This document shows positions 1-5,070 of a stretch of DNA of 5,070 nt, in pieces. The DNA is from Desulfobacteraceae bacterium. Lineage in GTDB: Bacteria > Desulfobacterota > DSM-4660 > Desulfatiglandales > Desulfatiglandaceae. The notes below the pieces were generated by a model. That model was not told the origin of the DNA. It made no database searches and worked only from the letters and a program-made list of their open reading frames with translations. The translations under genes were made by a program, and so were the position numbers. The DNA is taken from the NCBI GenBank assembly GCA_030642205.1, contig DAOWOF010000179.1, forward strand, positions 1-5,070, given 5' to 3'. Positions within the stretch are counted from its first letter, which is position 1. The number at the start of each line of letters is the position of its first letter.

Positions 1-1223
1 TATTTCCAGACCGCCAGGCTGACGGCATCAAAATCCTTTACATCTACATCATGACCAACCGTTATCATGATCTTTGTAAGGGAAACCTGCCCTTCTCCCA
101 ACATCCCAAGGGTATGCTTTAAGGCCTCGCGTGGATAACGTTCCTTGACAGACATCACTGCCAAAGGATGAAATCCTGTTTCAGGATAGGCCCAGATGTC
201 TACAACCGCAGGTCTGATTAATTTCAAAAGCGGGCCTGCCATCTCCTGCAGGGCGACTCCAATATGAAAATCCTCCTGCACAGGCTTGCCTACTACTGTT
301 GCCGGATAGATCGCGTCCCGGCGGGCCAGGACCCTTGTCACCCTGAATACCGGAAAATCAGCGGCATGGGAATAATGACCAAAATGATCACCAAAGGGGC
401 CTTCCCATTGGAGATCCCCTTTCTCAACTGTGCCTTCCAATACAAATTCAGCTGCAGCCGGAATACGGTGACCTGTTTGTTTACGATTAATAACCTTGAG
501 AGGGCTACCCATCATAAAAGCTGCCAGCATCCGCTCATCAATTCCTTCCGGCAAGGGTGCCACAGCAGCAATAGTAAGGGCGGGCGGACCTCCCAGAAAA
601 ACACTTACAGGCAGAGGCTGGTCTAACTCTATAGCTTGTTTAAAATGAAATCCACCGCCCTTTTCAATCTGCCAGTGCATGCCTGTGGAAGCTGCATCAA
701 AGCGTTGCAGACGATAAATACCCAGATTACCGCGACCATTTAAAGGGTCTATTGTATGGACCAGAGGCAATGTAAAAAAAGGCCCGCCATCTTCAGGCCA
801 GCAAGTGAGTACAGGAAGTTTATTCAAATCAGCCGGTTCGGCAAGGGTTTCCATAATTGGCCCATTACGCACATCCTTGAGCCGGGCCTTTAAGACTTCC
901 TTCAAACCCTTGCGGGCCTGCCATAGTTTTTTGGGAGTGGGTGGCATAATCTCTTGCGCGAGATCAAATATCTTTTCACCAATCTTTTGAGGCGGGCCAC
1001 CAAAAACCAGATCCACCCTTTCTTTTGTGCCAAACATATTGGAAATTATCCGATATTGAGATCCTTTAACATTTTCAAATAGCAAAGCCGGCCCATTCTG
1101 GGCCAGGACCCGATGCTGAATAATTGTCAATTCCTGATTGGGATCTACTTCGGCCTGAATTCTGATCAGTTCCCCAATTGATTCCAGATGTTTAATAAAT
1201 GAGCGCAAATCAGGAAAACTCAT
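1..1223 (-). CDS. mqnL: UbiD-family prenylated-FMN decarboxylase of the futalosine menaquinone pathway (3' end cut by window)
   Basis: Frame read by eye: 407 codons are present, beginning MSFPDLRSFIKHLESIGELI, and the frame stays open to the window edge. The protein should decarboxylate the prenylated 1,4-dihydroxy-6-naphthoate made by MqnP, using prenylated FMN supplied by UbiX. UbiD hallmarks are visible. NLGIYR (166-171) gives the metal-ligand Asn166 and catalytic Arg171. MHW (182-184) carries a likely metal His183. PEGIDER (225-231) gives Glu230, aligned with the metal-binding Glu241 of E. coli UbiD. EGPFGDH (274-280) supplies Glu274 and Asp279, completing the Arg-Glu-Asp/Glu triad known from UbiD and Fdc1. 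E. coli UbiD has about 497 residues, so perhaps 70-90 C-terminal residues lie outside the window. The start codon overlaps the ubiX stop (ATGA), and a strong GGAGG lies 7 bases upstream. Family assignment is firm. The menaquinone role (SCO4490-type) rests on the mqn neighbours; the sequence alone could equally be called ubiD. Confidence 0.93.
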   Translation of the reverse strand, partial: MSFPDLRSFIKHLESIGELIRIQAEVDPNQELTIIQHRVLAQNGPALLFENVKGSQYRIISNMFGTKERVDLVFGGPPQKIGEKIFDLAQEIMPPTPKKLWQARKGLKEVLKARLKDVRNGPIMETLAEPADLNKLPVLTCWPEDGGPFFTLPLVHTIDPLNGRGNLGIYRLQRFDAASTGMHWQIEKGGGFHFKQAIELDQPLPVSVFLGGPPALTIAAVAPLPEGIDERMLAAFMMGSPLKVINRKQTGHRIPAAAEFVLEGTVEKGDLQWEGPFGDHFGHYSHAADFPVFRVTRVLARRDAIYPATVVGKPVQEDFHIGVALQEMAGPLLKLIRPAVVDIWAYPETGFHPLAVMSVKERYPREALKHTLGMLGEGQVSLTKIMITVGHDVDVKDFDAVSLAVWK

Positions 1224-1786
1224 CGTTTGTCCTCCCATGTTTCGGATGCTGGATGGCCAAAGACCATAAGGACACGATCTATAAAAGAGGCAAGCAGATC
1301 ATGCATTGTGACTGTTTTAGGAGATTGATCTCCAAACATAAAAAAAGGAGGGGCCAAGGGCATGATGATCCCCCCGGCTATTGCGATTTTTGAGGCATTT
1401 TCAAGATCAATCGTTGTAAGAGGTGCCTCTCTCAAACAAAGCAAAAGGGGTCTTTTCTCTTTTAAATGACAATGAGCGCTGCGGGTAATTAAATTATCGC
1501 AAATACCAGAGGCAATTTTGGCAAGGGTATTAACAGAACATGGCAATATTACCATGCCACGGGTAGGCACAGAACCGGATGAGAGAGGAGAGGCAAGATC
1601 ATCATTAGCATGTACCTTGCAAGACTTGTCCAGAAGTTCATCCATATTTCCACGTTCATGGAGATAGATCTTGTCTGCCCACTTGCTTGAAATAATTTCT
1701 ACAGGCCATGGAGATTTGTCCATTAATATATCCGCCGCATAGATGCCTGATGCGCCGGTTATCCCTAAAATTAGATGCTTTGACAT
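1220..1786 (-). CDS. ubiX: UbiX-like flavin prenyltransferase
   Basis: 188 residues, beginning MSKHLILGITGASG. UbiX transfers a dimethylallyl group from dimethylallyl phosphate to reduced FMN, making the prenylated-FMN cofactor of UbiD enzymes; here the client is the adjacent mqnL product. Visible motifs: flavoprotein GASG (11-14), Glu44 (matching Glu49 of Pseudomonas UbiX by spacing from the SK motif), SSGS (69-72), ILPCS (80-84), Lys109, REAPL (119-123, with Arg119 and Glu120), Arg171 and a C-terminal Trp184. Two oddities: the residue expected to be Tyr169 in Pseudomonas UbiX is Phe149 here (PPFF), and the segment after GASG is about three residues shorter than in that protein. The chosen ATG at 1786 opens directly into the Rossmann strand; the frame is open further upstream to 1945, but that would add a non-homologous extension inside mqnP. 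The ribosome site is weak (AGAG, 10 bases upstream). The gene is 29 bases from mqnP and overlaps mqnL by 4. In futalosine clusters it is the counterpart of SCO4492. Confidence 0.92.
   Translation of the reverse strand: MSKHLILGITGASGIYAADILMDKSPWPVEIISSKWADKIYLHERGNMDELLDKSCKVHANDDLASPLSSGSVPTRGMVILPCSVNTLAKIASGICDNLITRSAHCHLKEKRPLLLCLREAPLTTIDLENASKIAIAGGIIMPLAPPFFMFGDQSPKTVTMHDLLASFIDRVLMVFGHPASETWEDKR
1231..1235 (-). promoter_or_regulatory. Ribosome binding site of mqnL
   Basis: The minus strand reads GGAGG seven bases before the ATG at 1223. It lies inside the end of ubiX and is the strongest Shine-Dalgarno match in the operon. It fixes the mqnL start and suggests that mqnL can be initiated efficiently in its own right as well as by coupling through the ATGA overlap. 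Confidence 0.8.
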
Positions 1787-1815
1787 AAAAAGTGAACTCT
1801 GCTTAAAATACTGGT

Positions 1816-2640
1816 TTACAGAATAGGAACCAATGATCCGGCTATACCCGCTATGGTGGAAATCGGGAAGAACCTTACCCCGACAGGAATAATTGGTACA
1901 TACATAAGGATAAAGGCTGCGACAGCTACTGTCAGAGAGATCCATGAGGCCTGCTCTCCATTATTGATCAACAAGATAATAACCAGGCAGATCACAGAAA
2001 CAAGATGAAGAATTGCAGCAATTTTTTGGGCCTTGACAGGGCCCAGGCTGGCTGGAAGACTGTGGATGCCATTTTTCTTGTCTGATTCAATATCCATTAT
2101 GGCATAAATAATATCCGAGCCGCTCATCCAGCAAAAGACAAATAAGGAAAAGACATAGATAGTAAACGAGAAATCAAGATTTCCGGATGCCGCGATAAAG
2201 GCTGCCAGGGGAGCAATCCCCAGACAAAATCCAATACCAAAGTGACAAAAACTGGTTACTCGTTTTAAAAGAGAGTAAGCCAATAATGGAATAAGAGGTA
2301 AAGGTGACAACTTAAGACACCAGCCTCCAAGAGCCAAACAGGCCAAAAGGTACAGGGCCAGGCCGCAAAATGCAACTATTAAAGCAGATCCCGTTGTCAT
2401 TTTACCACTTGGCAATTCCCGCATGGCAGTACGAGGGTTAAGGGCATCAAGCCTGCGGTCAAAGATACGGTTAAAAGCCATCCCGAATATTCTGGCTCCA
2501 ACCGCGGCAATTATAATCAATAAAACCAATGTAAGACGAGGAAAATGGTTTCCTCCACCAATCCAGGCCCCGGCCAGGATTATTGGCAGACTGAAGATCG
2601 AATGTTCAATTTTGGTAAAGCTCAAGATAGTTTTAATCAT
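1816..2640 (-). CDS. mqnP: UbiA-family prenyltransferase (1,4-dihydroxy-6-naphthoate prenyltransferase)
   Basis: 274 residues, an integral membrane protein that attaches the polyprenyl tail to the naphthoate head group. Both Mg-diphosphate motifs of the UbiA superfamily are present. The first is N57-R-I-F-D61-R-R-L-D65, continuing into ALNPRTA. The second is D176-I-I-Y-A-I-M-D183-I-E-S-D187, followed by a GIHSLP segment. The KR at 126-127 in the YSLLKRVTS loop is also typical. About eight or nine hydrophobic segments can be picked out, roughly at 13-30, 36-56, 84-105, 111-125, 133-152, 158-175, 207-226, 231-254 and 258-273, and the length is normal for the family. The ATG at 2640 was preferred to an in-frame ATG at 2658 because it forms an ATGA overlap with the mqnB stop and has GGAAAGGG eight bases upstream; the earlier ATG has no such site. 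UbiA of ubiquinone synthesis is the main alternative by sequence, but the mqnB/mqnD neighbours favour the futalosine role (SCO4491-like). Confidence 0.93.
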   Translation of the reverse strand: MIKTILSFTKIEHSIFSLPIILAGAWIGGGNHFPRLTLVLLIIIAAVGARIFGMAFNRIFDRRLDALNPRTAMRELPSGKMTTGSALIVAFCGLALYLLACLALGGWCLKLSPLPLIPLLAYSLLKRVTSFCHFGIGFCLGIAPLAAFIAASGNLDFSFTIYVFSLFVFCWMSGSDIIYAIMDIESDKKNGIHSLPASLGPVKAQKIAAILHLVSVICLVIILLINNGEQASWISLTVAVAAFILMYVPIIPVGVRFFPISTIAGIAGSLVPIL

Positions 2641-3254
2641 CCTGTTAACCCTTTCCACAAAATATCAGCCAGCATTATGGATGTTTTTTTTACATTTTTA
2701 ACCAGGATCTCTTTCCCCTCTTCATCAGCTTTATCCGTCACCCCTTTTATGAGTGCGCACCTGATGCCATAGAGATGAGCGGTACGCGCAATGGCAGCGC
2801 CTTCCATATCCACCAGATCCCCCCATTGAGCAAGTCTTTCTTTTATTTGTTTATCAAATACCGGTTTATCATTAGACACTAATTCTGCTTGAGGTAAATG
2901 AGGCCAGAGTTCGGGGGAACAATCAAAAGGTCCAGCCTGATTATCATCTGCATCCCGATCGCCTTCCATTGCTTTCAGGATACGAAAAAACGTCCCGGTC
3001 TCAATATCTTCTGCCAGGGCCCCGCATATCCCGACATTAACCAGGGTATTAATATTATGGCCTAAAATTAATGATTGGGCAGCCAGAGCCGCAGGGACTT
3101 TACCAATACCGCTGATCACAACCAAGGTAAGACTTTGGGTATTTGGAAGATCTATACTATACAAAGGAAAAGGTTTTTCCTGAATCATTTCCTTATTAAA
3201 TTTTGCTAAAAATGGTTTAGCCTCCCAGGGTGTAGCAAATATAATACCTGTCAT
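2637..3254 (-). CDS. mqnB: Futalosine hydrolase (MTAN/nucleoside phosphorylase fold)
   Basis: 205 residues, cytoplasmic. The enzyme cleaves the N-glycosidic bond of futalosine, releasing hypoxanthine and dehypoxanthine futalosine. The fold is recognised by the N-terminal strand GIIFATPWEAKPF with Glu11 near the position of the MTAN acid Glu12. Further signs are SGIGKVPAALAA (48-59), VNVGICGAL (72-80), VDMEGAAIA (148-156) with the ribose-binding Met150-Glu151, and GVTDKAD (171-177) with Asp174 as the probable catalytic acid that protonates the purine. The length is slightly below the 220-230 residues usual for MTAN relatives. It overlaps mqnD and mqnP by 4 bases each (ATGA); AGGA lies eight bases before the start. 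A 5'-methylthioadenosine/SAH or aminodeoxyfutalosine nucleosidase would look similar. The position between mqnD and mqnP favours a menaquinone role, but futalosine versus 6-amino-6-deoxyfutalosine cannot be settled from this window. Confidence 0.9.
   Translation of the reverse strand: MTGIIFATPWEAKPFLAKFNKEMIQEKPFPLYSIDLPNTQSLTLVVISGIGKVPAALAAQSLILGHNINTLVNVGICGALAEDIETGTFFRILKAMEGDRDADDNQAGPFDCSPELWPHLPQAELVSNDKPVFDKQIKERLAQWGDLVDMEGAAIARTAHLYGIRCALIKGVTDKADEEGKEILVKNVKKTSIMLADILWKGLTG
2649..2656 (-). promoter_or_regulatory. Ribosome binding site of mqnP (decides the start)
   Basis: GGAAAGGG on the minus strand lies eight bases before the ATG at 2640, inside the last codons of mqnB. It supports the 274-residue MqnP that starts MIKTILSF over a form six residues longer starting at 2658. 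Confidence 0.65.
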
Positions 3255-4054
3255 ATAATGATTCCTGCCTTCAAGGCCAGTTCCTCAAGCATATCTATCG
3301 CGTCGCGCCCAATACCGCCCAAATCAATACTGAATTCATTAACAAAGGTCTTGATATGGGTCTTTAAAATCTCCGGATCCATTTCCTGGGCGTAGTTACG
3401 GATGTATGGCAGAGACTCATCAGGATTATTCTGGGCATGAGCTATGCTGGCTTTGATTAAATTAGTTAACTCTTTTGTAATATCCTTATCCAGATTCTTT
3501 TTAACAGCTATACAACCAAGAGGGATGGGCAATCCTGTTTTTTTCTCCCACCACTCTCCAAGATCTATCATTGCCCTGAAACCTGCCTCCTTATATGTAA
3601 ATCGACTTTCATGTATAATAACTCCACAATCGGCCTTTCCCTGCTTAATTACATCAAAAATCTGATCATAGGGCACAAACAACTTGTTTTTTGCCTCAGG
3701 CTTCCATATCTGGAACAGAAGATGAGCGGTTGTCCATTCTCCCGGCAAGGCAATCCGGTATTCGGAAACCCTGTTTAAAGGTATATCCTCGCGTGAAATC
3801 AGCATTGGTCCGCAACCAAAACCCAAAGCAGCTCCACTTTCAAGAAGTTTATATTGACCTTTTAGCTTTAGGTAGGCATAAAATGAGAGCTTGGTTATGT
3901 CCAAACATGATTTAAAGGCCATGGCATTGAGAGTCTCTACATCATGTATCTTTACAGAGAATTCATGCCCTGAAAAAGATAATAAGCCTTTTGTGAGAGC
4001 ATGGAACATAAAGGTATCATTGGGGCAGGGAGAATAGCCAAGCGTTAATTTCAT
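3251..4054 (-). CDS. mqnD: 1,4-dihydroxy-6-naphthoate synthase
   Basis: 267 residues, first gene of the operon. MqnD converts cyclic dehypoxanthine futalosine to 1,4-dihydroxy-6-naphthoate, the last soluble step before prenylation. It has the two-lobed periplasmic-binding-protein-like fold of the MqnA/MqnD family but no signal peptide, as expected for a cytoplasmic enzyme. The N-terminus LGYSPCPNDTFMFHAL (4-19) is the classic MqnD signature. Other family features are DVETLN (38-43), DITKLSFYAY (52-61), GCGP (80-83) with its upstream glycines, GEWTTAHLL (105-113) and GVIIHESRFTY (144-154). His148 in that last motif matches the His145 proposed as the catalytic base in the Thermus enzyme. The PSPCPND/GVIIHE pattern separates it from MqnA. 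The ATG at 4054 is preceded by AAGG at a 9-base spacing. It follows a long non-coding leader and ends in an ATGA overlap with mqnB. Confidence 0.96.
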   Translation of the reverse strand: MKLTLGYSPCPNDTFMFHALTKGLLSFSGHEFSVKIHDVETLNAMAFKSCLDITKLSFYAYLKLKGQYKLLESGAALGFGCGPMLISREDIPLNRVSEYRIALPGEWTTAHLLFQIWKPEAKNKLFVPYDQIFDVIKQGKADCGVIIHESRFTYKEAGFRAMIDLGEWWEKKTGLPIPLGCIAVKKNLDKDITKELTNLIKASIAHAQNNPDESLPYIRNYAQEMDPEILKTHIKTFVNEFSIDLGGIGRDAIDMLEELALKAGIII

Positions 4055-4084
4055 AAAAGACAGCCTTTTTTATTTTGGAGTTAT

Positions 4085-4108
4085 GATTTTTTGATATCAA
4101 AGAAAATC
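4085..4108. promoter_or_regulatory. Imperfect palindrome in the mqnD leader
   Basis: The core TTTGATATCAAA (4090-4101) is a perfect 12-base palindrome. Outer arms GATTTT (4085-4090) and AAAATC (4103-4108) extend it if a small bulge is allowed. It lies about 30 bases before the mqnD ATG, so it could be an operator or a weak hairpin in the leader RNA. It is AT-rich, so chance is a real alternative. No regulator can be named. Confidence 0.3.
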
Positions 4109-4219
4109 CATATATAGAACTTCAGCTAAATAATTTCATTGCGTTATCTGCCGGAATTCTCGACAATGTATTAATCTGTACGACTTCTTCGGATTCCTCC
4201 CTCTGGCCTTGTGAAATTA

Positions 4220-4247
4220 ATTATCTGACAACCTTATAGCACGCCAA
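4220..4247 (-). promoter_or_regulatory. Candidate sigma70-type promoter for the mqnD operon
   Basis: On the minus strand TTGGCG (4247-4242) and GATAAT (4225-4220) are separated by 16 bases, matching the consensus at 4 and 5 of 6 positions. An overlapping alternative is an extended -10, TGC then TATAAG (4238-4233), with a poor -35. Either would start RNA near 4213-4226 and give a leader of about 160-170 bases before mqnD. Prediction by eye only. Confidence 0.4.
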
Positions 4248-4316
4248 ATAGAATCAAGGAAGCCGGAATTTGAATTGAGCCATTTTCAGGAAGTTACTGG
4301 TCATACAGCAAATGGC

Positions 4317-4345
4317 TTGATTATTTAAAGAAAATTCATTATATC
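4317..4345 (+). promoter_or_regulatory. Candidate sigma70-type promoter for nadA
   Basis: TTGATT (4317-4322) and TATATC (4340-4345) are separated by exactly 17 bases, each matching the consensus at 4 of 6 positions. The start would fall near 4352, leaving a leader of about 44 bases that includes TAAGG nine bases before the nadA ATG. The surrounding sequence is very AT-rich, so other -10 choices exist. Confidence 0.4.
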
Positions 4346-4395
4346 AGAAATAATTTTTTAGGAATAGAATCATTATTAAGATAAGGTATTCAATA

Positions 4396-5070
4396 ATGGA
4401 AAAAAAATTAATCCAGGAACAAATAAAGTTGCTGCTAAAAGAGAAAAACGCAATTTTATTAGCTCATAATTACCAGCTTCCTGAGGTTCAGGATATTGCC
4501 GATCTTTGTGGAGATTCATTGGAATTATCCATAAAAGCATCCAGTACCGACGCGGATGTAATTGTATTTTGCGGTGTACATTTTATGGCCGAGACAGCAG
4601 TTATCCTTTCTCCGGAAAAAACAGTGCTTCTTCCAGTCCTGAGCGCCGGTTGTCCAATGGCAGACATGATTTCTGCCAAAGAGCTCAGGGGAAAAAGGGC
4701 TGAAATACCCGATGCTGTTGTAATCAGTTATGTCAATACCACGGCCGAGGTTAAGGCCTATACTGATATTTGCTGCACCTCAGCCAATGTTATTCAGATT
4801 GCCAATTCAGTTGATCCCGGTAAATCAATTTTCATGACACCTGACCGGAATCTTGCCATGTATGCCAAAAATAATACTGACAGGCAAATAAGCTTCTGGA
4901 ATGGATATTGTCCTGTCCACAATAACCTAACCGTTGAGCAGGTTCTAAAAACAAAAAAAGAGCATCCGGACGCCATTTTTATGGCACACCCGGAATGCCC
5001 CCCTCAAATACTGGATATGGCAGATGAAATTAAAAGCACATCAGGAATGATTGCCTATGCCACCCAATCA
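4396..5070 (+). CDS. nadA: Quinolinate synthase A (3' end cut by window)
   Basis: Frame read by eye: 225 codons are present, beginning MEKKLIQEQIKLLLKEKNAI, and the frame stays open to the last base. NadA is a cytoplasmic 4Fe-4S enzyme that condenses iminoaspartate with dihydroxyacetone phosphate to quinolinate in de novo NAD synthesis. Visible signatures: LAHNYQ (22-27) with His24 and Tyr26; AGCPMADM (84-91) with cluster ligand Cys86; VISYVNTTAEVKAYTD (109-124) with active-site Tyr112; CCTSAN (126-131); NGYCPVH (169-175) with the second cluster ligand Cys172; and MAHPEC (196-201) with His198. The third cluster cysteine of the family lies beyond the window. About 75-85 residues of a roughly 300-residue protein are missing. 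It is transcribed away from the mqn operon from its own likely promoter. Whether nadB and nadC follow cannot be seen. Confidence 0.96.
   Translation, partial: MEKKLIQEQIKLLLKEKNAILLAHNYQLPEVQDIADLCGDSLELSIKASSTDADVIVFCGVHFMAETAVILSPEKTVLLPVLSAGCPMADMISAKELRGKRAEIPDAVVISYVNTTAEVKAYTDICCTSANVIQIANSVDPGKSIFMTPDRNLAMYAKNNTDRQISFWNGYCPVHNNLTVEQVLKTKKEHPDAIFMAHPECPPQILDMADEIKSTSGMIAYATQS

Larger units (their letters stand above)
4055..4395. other. Divergent control region between mqnD and nadA
   Basis: This 341-base AT-rich stretch separates the two divergent start codons. I find no convincing gene in it; only very short open frames without good ribosome sites occur. It holds candidate promoters in both directions, an imperfect palindrome near mqnD and the nadA ribosome site (TAAGG, 9 bases before the ATG). 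I see no tRNA, no intrinsic terminator and nothing resembling the known NAD-related nadA riboswitch motif, although I could only judge this by eye. Confidence 0.7.

Noticed and set aside
264..626. Plus-strand open frame of 120 codons opposite mqnL
   Set aside because: Low-complexity shadow of the minus-strand UbiD gene, whose catalytic motifs and continuous 407-codon frame cover the region.
1787..1945. Upstream extension of the ubiX frame to a 241-residue protein
   Set aside because: The added 53 residues overlap the 3' part of mqnP in another frame and show no UbiX similarity. The family N-terminus begins at the ATG at 1786.
2423..2772. Plus-strand open frames opposite mqnP and mqnB
   Set aside because: They lie antisense to genes with clear UbiA and nucleosidase motifs and have no recognisable features of their own.
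4085..4137. Tiny open frames in the mqnD leader, such as a five-codon ATG frame ending in TGA near 4120
   Set aside because: Too short and without a convincing ribosome site; no sign of a regulatory leader peptide such as repeated codons.
4150..4270. Direct repeat GCCGGAATT at 4150-4158 and 4262-4270
   Set aside because: Only two 9-base copies 112 bases apart, without further flanking similarity or sensible promoter spacing. Plausibly chance.
4348..4377. Possible hairpin AATAAT/ATTATT in the nadA leader
   Set aside because: A six-base pure AT stem with a long loop would be very unstable; expected by chance in such AT-rich sequence.
4488..4976. Open frames overlapping nadA on both strands
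   Set aside because: NadA motifs (HNYQ, GCPMADM, GYCPVH, HPEC) prove the coding frame; the others are shadows.

Overview
The window carries a tightly packed minus-strand operon for the late part of the futalosine (mqn) menaquinone pathway, and a divergent plus-strand nadA (quinolinate synthase) that runs off the right edge. Futalosine-type menaquinone synthesis, short overlapping genes, moderate base composition and close nadA linkage fit an anaerobic bacterium. My best guess is a sulfate-reducer-like Desulfobacterota member, inferred from the look of the proteins and the operon style; no marker gene proves it.

In transcription order (right to left) the operon is mqnD (3251-4054), mqnB (2637-3254), mqnP (1816-2640), ubiX (1220-1786) and a UbiD-type decarboxylase, mqnL (1-1223, 3' end outside the window). 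Three of the four junctions are 4-base ATGA overlaps, which suggests translational coupling; only mqnP/ubiX has a gap (29 bases). The order follows the chemistry. MqnB removes the base from futalosine (or aminodeoxyfutalosine). MqnD splits the cyclic product made by MqnC into 1,4-dihydroxy-6-naphthoate. MqnP prenylates it in the membrane. UbiX makes the prenylated FMN that MqnL needs to remove the ring carboxylate. The early genes mqnA, mqnE and mqnC and the final methyltransferase are not in the window.

The 341-base region between mqnD and nadA (4055-4395) is AT-rich and has no convincing gene. It holds plausible sigma70-type promoters facing both ways, a predicted leader of about 160 bases before mqnD, and an imperfect palindrome near the mqnD start.

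I see no mobile element, CRISPR array, RNA gene or clearly new system. The points most worth a second look are a Tyr-to-Phe change at an expected UbiX substrate-phosphate position, a shortened UbiX N-terminal region, and the organisation of the divergent control region.
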